From NCBI GenBank assembly GCA_020846005.1, contig JADLEQ010000002.1:1-53758 (forward strand): a stretch of 53,758 bases of DNA, given 5' to 3'. Positions 44,901 to 53,417 of this stretch are shown here, piece by piece. Within the stretch, counting starts at the first letter, position 1, and each line of letters starts with the position of its first letter. The notes beneath the pieces were generated by a model. The model did not search any database, was not told the DNA's origin, and was given only the letters and a program-made list of their open reading frames with translations. The translations under genes were made by a program, and so were the position numbers. The DNA comes from Polyangiaceae bacterium (GTDB lineage Bacteria > Myxococcota_A > Polyangia > Polyangiales > Polyangiaceae).

Positions 44901-47392
44901 TGCGCGACGTGACGGTGCGGATCCCGCACGGTCGCCTCTCGGTCATCACCGGCCCGAGCGGCTCGGGCAAGAGCACGCTCGCGTTCGACGTGATCTTCGC
45001 CGAGGGGCAGCGGCGGTTCCTGGAGACGCTCTCACCGTACGCGAGGCAGTTCCTCCCCACGCTGCCGCGCCCGGACGTAGACCAGGTGATCGGCGTCCCG
45101 CCGGCGATCGCGCTCGAGCAGCGCACGACGCGGGCGGGCGGCAGCTCGACGGTCGCGACGGTGACGGAGGTGGCGCACTACCTCCGGCTCCTCTGGGCGA
45201 AGCTCGGCACCCCGCACTGCCCGACCCACGATCGGCTGATCGCCCCGGCGACCGTCGAGAGCATCGTGGCCGCCGCCGCGCGGCTGAGGGGCGACGTGAC
45301 GCTCCTCGCGCCCGTCGTGCGCTCCCGCAAGGGGCAGCATTTCGACGTGTTCACGAACGCCGTGCGTGCGGGCGTCCTGCACGCGCGCGTGGACGGCGTG
45401 ATCGTCAGCACCGACTCGCCGCCGCTCCTCCGTCGCTCGCGCGAGCACGACATCGACCTGCTGATCGCGAGCACCCAGGGGGGGAGCGCCCTCGACGCGG
45501 CCGCGGTCGAGCGGGCGCTCGGCTTCTCCAAGGGCGAGGTGAAGCTCCGGGTCGGCCGCCACGAGACGCTCCTCTCCACCAACCGCGCGTGCCCGGAGTG
45601 CGCGATCGCCGTGCCGGAGCTCGATCCTCGCTGGTTCTCGTTCTCGACGGCGCAGGGGCGGTGCCCCGAGTGCGAGGGAGCCGGCGTGGTCGTGGAGCAG
45701 CACAAGCGCCGCGGCAAGGAGCCGGAGCTCGTGGAGACTCCGTGCGCGGCGTGCTTGGGCACCCGGCTGGCCCCCGTGCCGCGCGCGGTGCGGCTCGGCG
45801 GCGAGCGGTTCCCGGCGTTCGTCGCCCGCGATGTCCGGAGCGCGCGCGCGCGGCTCGACGAGCTCTCGTTCGAGGGGACGGCCGCTCGCATCGCCGAGCC
45901 GGTGATGGCGGAGCTGGTGCGCCGGCTCGACTTCCTGCTCGACGTGGGGCTGGACTACCTCTCCCTCGATCGGCGCGCCGCCACCCTGTCGGGCGGCGAG
46001 ATGCAGCGGCTGCGCCTCGCCGCGCAGCTCGGGGCGGGGCTCTCCGGCGCGCTCTACGTGCTCGACGAGCCGACGATCGGCCTGCACCCGCGCGATACGC
46101 GGCGCCTGCTCGGCAACCTGCGGAGCCTCGTCGCGCTCGGGTCGACGGTCGTGGTCGTCGAGCACGACGCGGAGACGATCCGCGCGGCCGATCACCTGGT
46201 CGATCTCGGCCCGGCGGGGGGCACCGGGGGCGGGCGCGTCGTCGCCGAGGGGACTCCGGCGGAGGTGCTCGCGACCCCGGGCTCGCCGACGGGCCGCGCG
46301 CTCGCGTCGCCCGCGCCGCTCCGGCAGCCGCTCCCAGTGTCGGAGGCCTCGGGCTTCCTGCGCCTCGAGGGCGCGCGGGCGCACAACCTGGCCGGCGCGA
46401 GCGCGCGTTTCGCGCTCGGGCGCTTCAACGTGGTGGCGGGGGTGAGCGGCTCGGGCAAGAGCACGCTGGTCCAGCGGGTGCTCTTGCCCGCCGTCCGCCG
46501 CGCGCTCGGCCTGGTCGCCGAGGAGCCGGGTGCGCACGACCGCGTCACCGGCCACGAGCGGCTGCGCCGCGCGCTCGCGGTGGACCAGTCGCCGATCGGG
46601 CGGACCCCGCGCTCCGTCCCGGCGACGTTCCTCGGCATCTGGGACACCATCCGGACGCTCTACGCGCGCGCCCCCGAGGCGCAGGTCGAGGGGTTCGCGA
46701 AGGCGCGCTTCTCGTTCAACACGCCCTCGGGCGGGCGGTGCCCCGCGTGCGCGGGCCAGGGCGTCGTCACGCACGAGATGAGCTTCCTGCCCGACGTGAC
46801 GACGCCCTGCGCCGCGTGCGGCGGCCAGCGCTTCGAGCCGCGGACGCTCTCGGTGCGCTGGCTGGAGAGGACGGTGGGTGAGGTGCTCGACCTCAGCGCC
46901 GAGGAGGCCGTCGGCCACTTCGCGGCGCACCCGGACGTCGCCCGGCCGCTCGCGACGCTGGTCGCGCTCGGCGCGGGCTACGTGCGCCTCGGCCAGGGCT
47001 CCCACACCCTCTCCGGAGGCGAGGCGCAGCGCCTGAAGCTCGCGGCCGAGCTCACCGCGACCGCCCGGCACGAGCCTACCCTGTATGTCCTCGACGAGCC
47101 CACCACCGGACTCCATGTGGCCGACGTGAGCAAGCTCGTCAGCGTCCTCGAGCGGCTCGTCGAGCGCGGTGACACGCTCATCGTGATCGAGCACCACCCC
47201 ACCGTCCTCGCCGGGGCCGACTGGGTGGTGGAGCTCGGGCCGGAGGGGGGGCGCGCCGGCGGCCGGGTGGTCGCCGAGGGGACGCCGGCCGAGGTCGCGC
47301 AGGGCGGCACGGCGACGGCGCCGGTGCTCCGCGCCGAGCTCGAGGCCGCCGGGCGGGGAGTCGGCGGCCGCGCGCGGCGGCGCGCGCGCTGA
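41960..47392 (+). CDS. uvrA: Double-length UvrA: two UvrA units fused in one chain
   Basis: A 1810-residue protein made of two complete UvrA-like units. UvrA is the damage-sensing ATPase of nucleotide excision repair and normally works as a homodimer of about 940-residue chains. Four Walker A sites are visible: GVSGAGKSS (about 41), GPSGSGKST (about 625), GPSGSGKST (about 997) and GVSGSGKST (about 1493). Four signatures LSGGE occur near 478, 816, 1343 and 1683, and four DEP(T/S) Walker B sites. Each ATPase carries a Zn-binding Cys pair set (CPEC..CTVC, CEAC..CPTC, CPEC..CPEC, CPAC..CAAC). A Lys/Arg/Ala-rich linker lies near 935-970. The ATG at 41960 precedes the first conserved strand. The last 134 bp recur at 49026-49159. 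Confidence 0.95.
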   Translation: MIAPPSPSPFAPPETQLVGARTHNLAGVDLVLRPGEVTVFAGVSGAGKSSLALDTLYAEGQRRFVESFTPYARQFLERLERPPVTRLDPIPAGIAVDRKAPIKSSRSTLATMADLEPYLAALFAREARPRCPEHGALAVPTDAKSGAERVLAEVNGERAHVTYARRAVDTEAYLSLRDALSREGRRRLWLGGAPRELDQVRPSEALESPEGVEVVVDRLRVDARDRSRLAAALEEAFRQGAGEARVHTPERTLRLREGLACPECGRAFEAPRPAFFSYESPLGACTVCRGFGRTLGVDWGKVFPDATRSLAGGAIRPWSGRSTQWERKALEQLCARHGVSLETPWGLLPEEHRRVVIEGDGGWTKRTFPGVRGWFEWLESRTYKMHVRVLLARYRSYDPCSACGGKRLAPHALAYAVDALDLAEWHQLEVGQARRRLAALEARTGQGELARRELATRLEYLERVGLGYLSLDRPARTLSGGEAQRVTLTAALGTQIHNALFVLDEPTVGLHALDVAPLREMLRELAGRGNTVVVVEHDAEILRGADRVVELGPSAGAEGGRIVADGSPEEVRRTGGATARALGGVTRSERRLRHPRAHVDIVGATENNLRDVSVRVPLGVLCVVAGPSGSGKSTLAVELLHHTLARRLGRRDVDAPGACREIRGLDRLQGVELVDQAPLGRTSRGNAATYTKAWDEIRKRFASTPEAAHRGLGVAHFSFNVDGGRCEACAGEGWETVEMQFLADVRLICPTCQGRRFKSEVLAVRYRGRSVAELLDGTVTEALRLFADAPGISRALGPLEWLGLGYLRLGQPLTTLSGGEAQRLKLARALSSVADDVLFILDEPSAGLHADEVGRVIGALDQLVAGGGSVLVVDHDLDLVRAADWVVELGPGAGALGGTLVAEGPPGVIARAPTRTGEALRNDAALRRAAPRGRAAKAARAEPPRAARAPRDRALRKADTANDGAAPGSALAVVRAREHNLRDVTVRIPHGRLSVITGPSGSGKSTLAFDVIFAEGQRRFLETLSPYARQFLPTLPRPDVDQVIGVPPAIALEQRTTRAGGSSTVATVTEVAHYLRLLWAKLGTPHCPTHDRLIAPATVESIVAAAARLRGDVTLLAPVVRSRKGQHFDVFTNAVRAGVLHARVDGVIVSTDSPPLLRRSREHDIDLLIASTQGGSALDAAAVERALGFSKGEVKLRVGRHETLLSTNRACPECAIAVPELDPRWFSFSTAQGRCPECEGAGVVVEQHKRRGKEPELVETPCAACLGTRLAPVPRAVRLGGERFPAFVARDVRSARARLDELSFEGTAARIAEPVMAELVRRLDFLLDVGLDYLSLDRRAATLSGGEMQRLRLAAQLGAGLSGALYVLDEPTIGLHPRDTRRLLGNLRSLVALGSTVVVVEHDAETIRAADHLVDLGPAGGTGGGRVVAEGTPAEVLATPGSPTGRALASPAPLRQPLPVSEASGFLRLEGARAHNLAGASARFALGRFNVVAGVSGSGKSTLVQRVLLPAVRRALGLVAEEPGAHDRVTGHERLRRALAVDQSPIGRTPRSVPATFLGIWDTIRTLYARAPEAQVEGFAKARFSFNTPSGGRCPACAGQGVVTHEMSFLPDVTTPCAACGGQRFEPRTLSVRWLERTVGEVLDLSAEEAVGHFAAHPDVARPLATLVALGAGYVRLGQGSHTLSGGEAQRLKLAAELTATARHEPTLYVLDEPTTGLHVADVSKLVSVLERLVERGDTLIVIEHHPTVLAGADWVVELGPEGGRAGGRVVAEGTPAEVAQGGTATAPVLRAELEAAGRGVGGRARRRAR

Positions 47393-47427
47393 GCGGGGCG
47401 CGGCGGCGCGCCGTCCGCGCGGGGGCG
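47259..47427 (+). repeat. 169-bp direct repeat, copy 1 (uvrA 3' end)
   Basis: Covers the last 134 bp of uvrA including its stop and 35 bp beyond. It matches 49026-49194 at every position except 47320 (g here, c at 49087). The distance between copies is 1767 bp. Confidence 0.97.
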
Positions 47428-47429
47428 AG

Positions 47430-47464
47430 CTGGCCGGCGCTCGCCCGATTCTGGCCGGCGCTCG
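47430..47464 (+). repeat. 14-bp repeat pair upstream of the pectinacetylesterase-like gene
   Basis: ctggccggcgctcg occurs at 47430-47443 and 47451-47464, 21 bp apart, 51 bp before the GTG at 47515. It could be a pair of regulator sites on one face of the helix or a remnant of short tandem duplication. Confidence 0.5.
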
Positions 47465-47514
47465 AACCGGGGCTCGCGCGATGCGCTGTAGCGTCGCGAC
47501 GCAGGGAGACACCC

Positions 47515-48801
47515 GTGACGACGCATGCGCGATTTCTCGTTGGGCTGATCGGCGGAGTGTCGCTGTCACCCGGCGCTCTTGGGTGCGCTGGCGGCGTCGA
47601 GCCGAAGAGCGACGGGGCCGGCGGCGGGGGCGTGTCGGCGTCCGCGGGTGCGGCCGGTTCGGGGGGCAGCACGGCCACTGGTGGCGTCGGCGCAGAGGGC
47701 GGCGGCGCCGGTGGCGCGACGGGCGGGACGACCGGAGGCGGCGCCGCGGGGATGACCGGCGGCGGCAGCGCCGGGGCGAGCGGAAGCACCGGCATGCCGA
47801 TCACCGCGCCGGCAAACGAGTGGACCTGGGTTGGCGACTCGACGGCACGCTGCCGCGACGCCTCCGAGGCGGGTTTTGGTATCCGGATCAACCCGGCCTC
47901 GGACCGGCTGATGATCTTCCTGGAGGGCGGCGGCGCGTGTTTCAACGGCGTCACGTGCGCCACCAGCCCGAGCTCGTTTGGACCGGGCCAGTTTCAGTCA
48001 TGGAAGACGAACGGTGGCACGCGCGGCCTCTTCGACAGAGCCCGGGACGAGAACCCGGTCAAGGACTGGAGTCACGTGTACGTCCCGTATTGCACCGGCG
48101 ACGTGCATGCGGGCGCCCGTCCCGACGCGAGCGGGATCGCAGGCATCGCGGGGACGAACCAGTTCGTTGGCTACACGAACATGACGCAGTTCCTCCGCCG
48201 GATCGCCGCCACATTCCCCGACGCGACCCAGGTCCTCTTGACTGGCGTCAGCGCTGGCGGCTTCGGCGCGACAGCGAACTTTCCCCAGACGCAGCGGCTC
48301 TTCGGGGACATCCCGGTGACTCTCATCGACGACTCTGGCCCCCCGATGAGCAGGACGTACATCACCGAGTGCCTGCAGGAGAGGTTCCGCACGTCCTGGG
48401 GACTCGACCAGACGCTACTCGCCGACTGCGGTCCAGCGTGCCCCAACGAGAACGACTACCTCGCCGACTACGCGCGGTTCCTCGCTTCGTACGGCAACCG
48501 GACCGTGTCGCTCATCTCCAGCCGGGCCGACAGCGTGATCACCTTCTTCTACGGGTTCGGCCTCAACGACTGTCCAGCATTCGCGTTGCCGATGCCGCCC
48601 GCGATGTTCGCCCAGGGACTCGACGAACTGCGCGGGTCGCTATGGGCGGGGTACTCGAACGTGGGCACGTTCTTCGTGAACGGCGCGACGCACACGTTCC
48701 TCGGAGGGAACGACTTCTACTCCACCTCCGCGGCGGGGACCTCGCTGGTGAGCTGGGTGGCGCACGTCCTCGCGGGCAGCCCGAGCCACGTCGGCCCCTG
48801 A
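47515..48801 (+). CDS. Pectinacetylesterase-family lipoprotein
   Basis: A 428-residue predicted lipoprotein. The signal peptide has a lipobox (GALGCAGG), then a Gly/Ala/Ser/Thr linker of about 70 residues. The catalytic part matches the pectinacetylesterase/Notum family: LMIFLEGGGACFN, YVPYCTGDVHAG, VLLTGVSAGGFGATANF (nucleophile Ser), LIDDSGPPM and GATHTFLGG (candidate His). Such enzymes remove acetyl or acyl groups from polysaccharides or proteins. The GTG at 47515 has GGAG close upstream. The catalytic domain uses visibly more A/T-ending codons (ggt ttt ggt, ttt cag tca) than its neighbours, and the gene lies wholly between two 169-bp direct repeats, so recent acquisition is likely. Confidence 0.88.
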   Translation: MTTHARFLVGLIGGVSLSPGALGCAGGVEPKSDGAGGGGVSASAGAAGSGGSTATGGVGAEGGGAGGATGGTTGGGAAGMTGGGSAGASGSTGMPITAPANEWTWVGDSTARCRDASEAGFGIRINPASDRLMIFLEGGGACFNGVTCATSPSSFGPGQFQSWKTNGGTRGLFDRARDENPVKDWSHVYVPYCTGDVHAGARPDASGIAGIAGTNQFVGYTNMTQFLRRIAATFPDATQVLLTGVSAGGFGATANFPQTQRLFGDIPVTLIDDSGPPMSRTYITECLQERFRTSWGLDQTLLADCGPACPNENDYLADYARFLASYGNRTVSLISSRADSVITFFYGFGLNDCPAFALPMPPAMFAQGLDELRGSLWAGYSNVGTFFVNGATHTFLGGNDFYSTSAAGTSLVSWVAHVLAGSPSHVGP

Positions 48802-49021
48802 TGAGCGAGGTCACGAGGGCCGATCCATGGCTCGGTCGGCCGCCGGCGACACCTGTGCCCCTCACGTCGCCGAGGCGCGCAGCGCCTCCGGCCACCCGGC
48901 GCGAACTTGCGACCGCGGCGACCACCGCCTTGCGCGATCCGGAGTTCGCCCTCGTCGGGCACGACGCACGGCGCCCGCCACCGGAGTCCGGAAGGTCGGT
49001 CAGCGCGCCGGCGACCTCACG

Positions 49022-49159
49022 ATGAGCGGCCGGGTGGTCGCCGAGGGGACGCCGGCCGAGGTCGCGCAGGGCGGCACGGCGACGGCCCCGGTGCTCCGCG
49101 CCGAGCTCGAGGCCGCCGGGCGGGGAGTCGGCGGCCGCGCGCGGCGGCGCGCGCGCTGA
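49022..49159 (+). pseudogene. Duplicated 3' fragment of uvrA
   Basis: From 49026 the sequence repeats the uvrA end in the same reading frame and stops at the duplicated uvrA stop codon. An ATG at 49022, just outside the repeat, would give a 45-residue peptide starting [16 protein letters not shown]. The frame stays open upstream to 48827 but nothing recognisable is encoded there. The 220-bp stretch 48802-49021 holds no other gene. No separate function is expected. Confidence 0.85.
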
Positions 49160-49194
49160 GCGGGGCGCGGCGGCGCGCCGTCCGCGCGGGGGCG
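49026..49194 (+). repeat. 169-bp direct repeat, copy 2
   Basis: Second copy of the uvrA 3' segment with one mismatch at 49087. It ends four bases before the stop codon of the convergent minus-strand gene at 49199. Confidence 0.97.
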
Positions 49195-49198
49195 GCGC

Positions 49199-50038
49199 TC
49201 ACCACATCGAATAGTCGACGCTGAGCGAGGCTCGAACGCCGCGCCGCTCGTCGAACGAGCTGGTCGAGAAGGGGAGCAGGTAGCCGCCGGTCGCGGTGAC
49301 GAAGAGGTTGGTGCTCGTGTAGAGGTGCAGGGCGACGTGGGGTGTCACCATGCCCGTCGAGCGGCCGCCGCTCGGGAGCACCCACCCTGCCGCGAGCCCG
49401 AACGCGGGGAGCAGCCAGCTCCGCTGAGGGTTGCGCTCGAAGGAGAGATCGAGCGCCAGCGACGGCACGAAGATGGAGGGCCCACCGTCGGGCGGGAACA
49501 GCAGGTCGAGATCCACCAGGACGCGCCCGTGCGACGGGCCGCGGTTGCCGTTGCGATGGATCCAGGAGCCAATCGCGATCTCGACGCGCCCGCCGTGCGC
49601 CACGCCCCCGCCGCTCTGCGCGTACATCGAGTAGCCGGCCCCGGGCAGGAAGAAGCTCTCCCACTCCTCCTCGATCCGTAGCCTCATCCTCCGCTGGATG
49701 CGCACCTTGCCGTCGTCCAGCGTGACCAGGAGATCGTACTCCCCGGCCTCGGCTCCCGGCCACTCCACGCTCACGTAGCTCTGGTCGCGCTCGCGCTCGA
49801 CGAAGGCGCCCGCGGGCAGCCCCTCGATGCCGATCGCGACGACATCGCTGTCCGGATCGCTGGCGCTCACCGTGAACCGCAGCGGCTCCTCGGGCTCCGT
49901 CGGGAGGGTCACGGAGAGCTCGCGCGAGTCGAGGGTCGGCGGCTGGTTGGGCGACACGGCGCGCTCGGTCGCCGCCGCGGCGCCGTGCCAGGCGGTGACC
50001 GCGGCGATCGCCGCGACGGGGACGAGGGCTCGGTTCAT
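49199..50038 (-). CDS. Secreted protein with Ig-like domain and beta-barrel-like C-terminus
   Basis: A 279-residue predicted exported protein. The signal peptide ends near GAAAATERA. Residues about 35-115 resemble a cadherin/Ig-like domain (PLRFTVSASDPDSDVVAIGI, SYVSVEWPGAEAGEYDLLVT). The rest has alternating strands ending in an aromatic residue (VALHLYTSTNLFVTATGGYL, then FDERRGVRASLSVDYSMW), as in outer-membrane beta-barrels, and could insert in the outer membrane. The ATG at 50038 precedes the signal peptide; the open frame beyond it is a shadow of the Gly-rich linker on the other strand. No family was identified with confidence. Confidence 0.72.
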   Translation of the reverse strand: MNRALVPVAAIAAVTAWHGAAAATERAVSPNQPPTLDSRELSVTLPTEPEEPLRFTVSASDPDSDVVAIGIEGLPAGAFVERERDQSYVSVEWPGAEAGEYDLLVTLDDGKVRIQRRMRLRIEEEWESFFLPGAGYSMYAQSGGGVAHGGRVEIAIGSWIHRNGNRGPSHGRVLVDLDLLFPPDGGPSIFVPSLALDLSFERNPQRSWLLPAFGLAAGWVLPSGGRSTGMVTPHVALHLYTSTNLFVTATGGYLLPFSTSSFDERRGVRASLSVDYSMW

Positions 50039-50170
50039 GGAGTGCGATCGGGCGCCGCGGGGCGCGCGCGTACGGGTGCGAGGCGAAGGGTACCACGCCG
50101 CCACGCTCGGTCGGCGGGCCCGGCGCCCCCGCCTTGACGGCGGCGCCCGGCGCCCGGACACTGCGCCGCC

Positions 50171-51610
50171 ATGAGGCTTCATTTGGCGGCGTGGTTGGCG
50201 GTCTCGCTGGTGTTCGTCGCGTGCGGCGAGGACGAGGGCGGCGGTGGCTCGGGCGCAGGTGGCGCCGCGACCGGCGGCGGCGCCGGGGCGGACGGCGGCG
50301 GGGCCGGCGGCACCGCGGGCGGTGGGTCCGGGGGTACCGCGGGCGGCGGATCCGGCGGCGCCGCGGGCACGAGCGGCGCCGCGGGCACGAGCGGCGCCGC
50401 GGGCGGCGGATCCGGCGGCACCGCGGGCGGTGGCTCCGGGGGTACCGCAGGCGGCGGATCCGGCGGCACCGCGGGCACGAGCGGCGCCGCGGGCGGCGGA
50501 TCCGGCGGCACCGCGGGCGGTGGCTCCGGGGGTACCGCAGGCGGCGGATCCGGCGGCACCGCGGGCGCGAGCGGCGCCGCGGGGTCCGGCGGCAGCGCCG
50601 GCGGCGGCGGCGGGCACCCGCGCCTGGTCGTCGCGGACGGCAGCGCGCTCCACCTCTGGGACGACGCCGACCAGATCGCTGCCGATCGCGCAGCGGACGC
50701 CACCGTCCCGCTCTCCGGCGCGGCTCACGGCCTGGCGCGCGCCGGCGATCGCCTGCTCGTGGTCACCGCCTCGGCCACGGCGTCGCTGGTCGCGTTCGAC
50801 GGCGTGGCGAGCCTCGGCAGCTCGAGCACGCCGACCGTCACGCTCACCAACGCTGCGTTCGGCGGGGCTACCCCCTCGGGGATCCTAGCGATGAGCGTAG
50901 CCGGGGGTCACCTGTGGGTGACCTCGCAGGAGGGCGCGGGGAGCGTTCGCGTCTTCCTGAACGTCGCCGGCCTCGACTCGGCATCCACGTCCGCCGCGCG
51001 CTTCGTCCACGCGTGGGGCCAGATCTACAGCGTCGCGTACGACGCGACGAACGATCGCCTCTTCGGCGGCCAGGTGAGCGGCGCGGGCGTCGTGGCGTGG
51101 AACGGCGCCGCCACCAAGACGGGCGCGGACAACGCGCCGGACTTCACCTTGGAGGCGACCAGCGTCTACGCGCTCGCCATCTGCGGGACGACGCTCTTCA
51201 AGGGCGCCAACGTCACGCCGTTCCTCTCGGCGTGGCACGGGCTCGCGGCGCTCACCAGCACGCAGGCGCCGGACATGACCGTCACCTCCGGGCACGGGCT
51301 CGCGGACGTGAGCCACGTCGACTGCACGCACGGCAAGCTCGTGGCGACCGTCGTGGATGCCCCCTCGGACTACCACGTGTCGATCTACGCGACCCCGGAG
51401 GGGCTCGCGAGCGACGGCGAGCCGACGACCTCCGTCACCCACGCCGACCTCGTGCTACCGAAGAAGGCCTACCTCGACGCCAACGACACTTTGTACGTCC
51501 TGATGTCCGGCGCGGTGCTCATCTTCGAGCACGCGTCGACGACCCCCTCGCTGAAGGTCAAGCTCGACGTGGGCGTGAGCAGCGCCGCGGACTTCCTGAT
51601 CCTCGAGTGA
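50171..51610 (+). CDS. Lipoprotein with long Gly-rich linker and beta-propeller-like domain
   Basis: A 479-residue predicted lipoprotein. The signal peptide is AAWLAVSLVFVACGED with a lipobox. Residues about 20-150 are a Gly/Ser/Thr/Ala linker built of GGSGGTAG units. The mature domain has repeating beta blades, each with a hydrophobic strand and loop (GDRLLVVTASATASLVAFDG, GHLWVTSQEGAGSVRVFLNV, NDRLFGGQVSGAGVVAWNGA), typical of a beta-propeller. No catalytic residues were recognised; it may bind a partner or sugar at the surface. The ATG at 50171 gives the complete signal peptide. Confidence 0.83.
   Translation: MRLHLAAWLAVSLVFVACGEDEGGGGSGAGGAATGGGAGADGGGAGGTAGGGSGGTAGGGSGGAAGTSGAAGTSGAAGGGSGGTAGGGSGGTAGGGSGGTAGTSGAAGGGSGGTAGGGSGGTAGGGSGGTAGASGAAGSGGSAGGGGGHPRLVVADGSALHLWDDADQIAADRAADATVPLSGAAHGLARAGDRLLVVTASATASLVAFDGVASLGSSSTPTVTLTNAAFGGATPSGILAMSVAGGHLWVTSQEGAGSVRVFLNVAGLDSASTSAARFVHAWGQIYSVAYDATNDRLFGGQVSGAGVVAWNGAATKTGADNAPDFTLEATSVYALAICGTTLFKGANVTPFLSAWHGLAALTSTQAPDMTVTSGHGLADVSHVDCTHGKLVATVVDAPSDYHVSIYATPEGLASDGEPTTSVTHADLVLPKKAYLDANDTLYVLMSGAVLIFEHASTTPSLKVKLDVGVSSAADFLILE
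50401..50580 (+). repeat. 90-bp tandem repeat, two copies, in lipoprotein linker
   Basis: 50401-50490 and 50491-50580 are identical except for one base (gggcacga in copy 1, gggcgcga in copy 2). The repeat is in frame and encodes 30 linker residues (GGGSGGTAG units). Smaller 27-bp units are visible within it. Confidence 0.95.
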
Positions 51611-51647
51611 GGTCCTCGAGTGAGGCCCGCGCGCTCGGTCCGGAGCG

Positions 51648-53300
51648 TCAGCCGGCGCGATCGTCCAGCAGCTCGCCGATCCTGTCGAGCAGCTCGGCGG
51701 GCGCGAAGGGCTTGGCGAGGACGTGGGGCCCCGCCTCCGCGGCCGACGCGCCTCGCGTGTAGCCCGTCAGCACCAGCACCGGCAGCTCCGGGCGGAGCGT
51801 CGCGAGCTCCGCGCGGAGCTGCCCGCCCGAGAGGCGCGGCATCACGAGATCGGTGATCACGAGGCGGAGCTCGGGGCTCGTGTGCACGAGCGCCAGCGCG
51901 GCGGCCCCGTCCGGCGCGGCGCTCACGCGGTAGCCGGCGCCCGAGAGCACGCGCTCGAGCGTAGCTCGCACCGCGGCGTCGTCATCGACGACGAGCAGGT
52001 GGCCCGTCCCGCGGCGAGCGCGCTCGATGCGCCGTGGCGGCGGCCCCCGCGTGATCGCCGGCGCGTCGGTGGCGGGCAGGTGGACGCGGAAGGTCGTGCC
52101 GCGCCCCTCCGCCGTCTCCAGCGCGACGAAGCCGTGGTGCGCGCGCGCCGCGCCCTCCACCACCGCGAGACCGAGGCCCGTGCCGCGGCCCGGCTCCTTG
52201 GTCGTGTAGAACGGCTCGAACACCCGACTCGCCACCTCGGCGGGCATCCCGTGGCCATCGTCCGCCACGCTCAACACCACGAACTCGCCGGGAGCGACGC
52301 CGGCGTGACCGGCCACTTCCTCCGCCGAGAGGGCCGCGCGCTCCACCGCCACGCGGATCGCGCCTCGCGAGGGCTGCGCGTCCCTCGCGTTGACGACGAG
52401 GTTCAGCAGGATCTGCTCGAGCTGCCCCGCGTCCGCCTGCGCCCAGTGACCGCGAGGCAGGCGGGGAGTGAGCGTGATCTCGGCTGGGAGCAGCGGCCGC
52501 ACGACGGGCAGGAACGCCTCCAGGACCGCCCCCACGTCCAGCGGACGGCGCGCGAGGGGCTGGCCCCGCGAGAACGTGAGGAGCCGCTTGGTGAGCGCCG
52601 CGGCGCGATCGGCAGCGAGGCGGATCTCGTGGACCGACTCCGCGGCCTCGTGCCCACCGAGCTGCTCGAGCGCGAGCTCCGCGTTGCAGAGGATGCTCAC
52701 CAGCAGACTGTTGAAGTCGTGCGCGACCTCCCCCGCCATGCGCCCGAGGAGCTCCAACCGCTGCGCCGCTTGCGCGCGCTGCTCGGCCTCTCGCTGGGCG
52801 TCCTCCGCGCGGATGCGGGCCGCGACCGAGGTCACCAGGGCGGCGACCTGCTCGATGAACGCGAGCTCGTCCGCCGTCGGCAGCCGGACCCCCTCCGCGG
52901 CGAACGTCCCGACCACGAGGACGCCGACGCGCTCGCCCAGGCGCAGCATGGGGACGTTGATCGAGGTGCGATTGCCGAAGTACGCGACCTGCGCCTGGTC
53001 GGCGCGAGGCTCCTCGCGGAGGTCCTCGATCACCAGCGTCTCTTCGCAGCTCAGCAGGTGCGCGAGCAGGCGGTCGGCGTCCCGATCATGGTCCGCGAGC
53101 TGGCGCGCCACGAGCACCGGGTCCGGCGAGACGAACCCGACCACGTCCAGCCCACGGGGACCGGGCAGCGGGAGGACGAGCCAGGCGCGGGCGTAGCGAG
53201 TCTCTGCCGCGATCGCCTCCACGACGTGCCGCATCGCGTCGGCGAGCGTCCGCGCCTCATGGAGGCGTCGCGACAACCCGAGCAACCCGCCTGCGGACAC
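51648..53300 (-). CDS. GAF-domain hybrid histidine kinase/response regulator
   Basis: A 550-residue soluble hybrid kinase. Residues about 15-165 form a GAF domain (ADAMRHVVEAIAAETRYARA, NRTSINVPMLRLGERVGVLV). The phospho-acceptor His is about 193 in MAGEVAHDFNSLLVSIL. The ATPase domain has LLNLVVNARDAQPSRG, SVADDGHGMPAEVA and EPGRGTGLGLAVVEGAARA. A receiver domain follows with LLVVDDDAAVRATLERVL, acceptor Asp in LVITDLVMPRLSG (about 483) and Lys in VLAKPF. Start is uncertain: GTG 53300 opens just before the GAF domain; an ATG at 53417 would add 39 low-complexity residues. Architecture is close to the PAS hybrid kinase at 6576-8507, without the PAS domains. Signal unknown. Confidence 0.92.
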   Translation of the reverse strand: MSAGGLLGLSRRLHEARTLADAMRHVVEAIAAETRYARAWLVLPLPGPRGLDVVGFVSPDPVLVARQLADHDRDADRLLAHLLSCEETLVIEDLREEPRADQAQVAYFGNRTSINVPMLRLGERVGVLVVGTFAAEGVRLPTADELAFIEQVAALVTSVAARIRAEDAQREAEQRAQAAQRLELLGRMAGEVAHDFNSLLVSILCNAELALEQLGGHEAAESVHEIRLAADRAAALTKRLLTFSRGQPLARRPLDVGAVLEAFLPVVRPLLPAEITLTPRLPRGHWAQADAGQLEQILLNLVVNARDAQPSRGAIRVAVERAALSAEEVAGHAGVAPGEFVVLSVADDGHGMPAEVASRVFEPFYTTKEPGRGTGLGLAVVEGAARAHHGFVALETAEGRGTTFRVHLPATDAPAITRGPPPRRIERARRGTGHLLVVDDDAAVRATLERVLSGAGYRVSAAPDGAAALALVHTSPELRLVITDLVMPRLSGGQLRAELATLRPELPVLVLTGYTRGASAAEAGPHVLAKPFAPAELLDRIGELLDDRAG

Positions 53301-53417
53301 GCGGGAGAGGGTAACCTCGACCGAGCCGGCCGAGTAGCGGGCGCCACTGACGGATGGCGAAGCGCCCGGAGCGCTGCCGCTTCCGCCGCAGTCGCTCCGT
53401 GCGTCGGGCGGGGCCAC

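Noticed and set aside
47259-49194. Composite transposon or insertion sequence
   Set aside because: The flanking repeats are direct copies of chromosomal coding sequence, not inverted repeats, and no transposase or recombinase gene is present between them.
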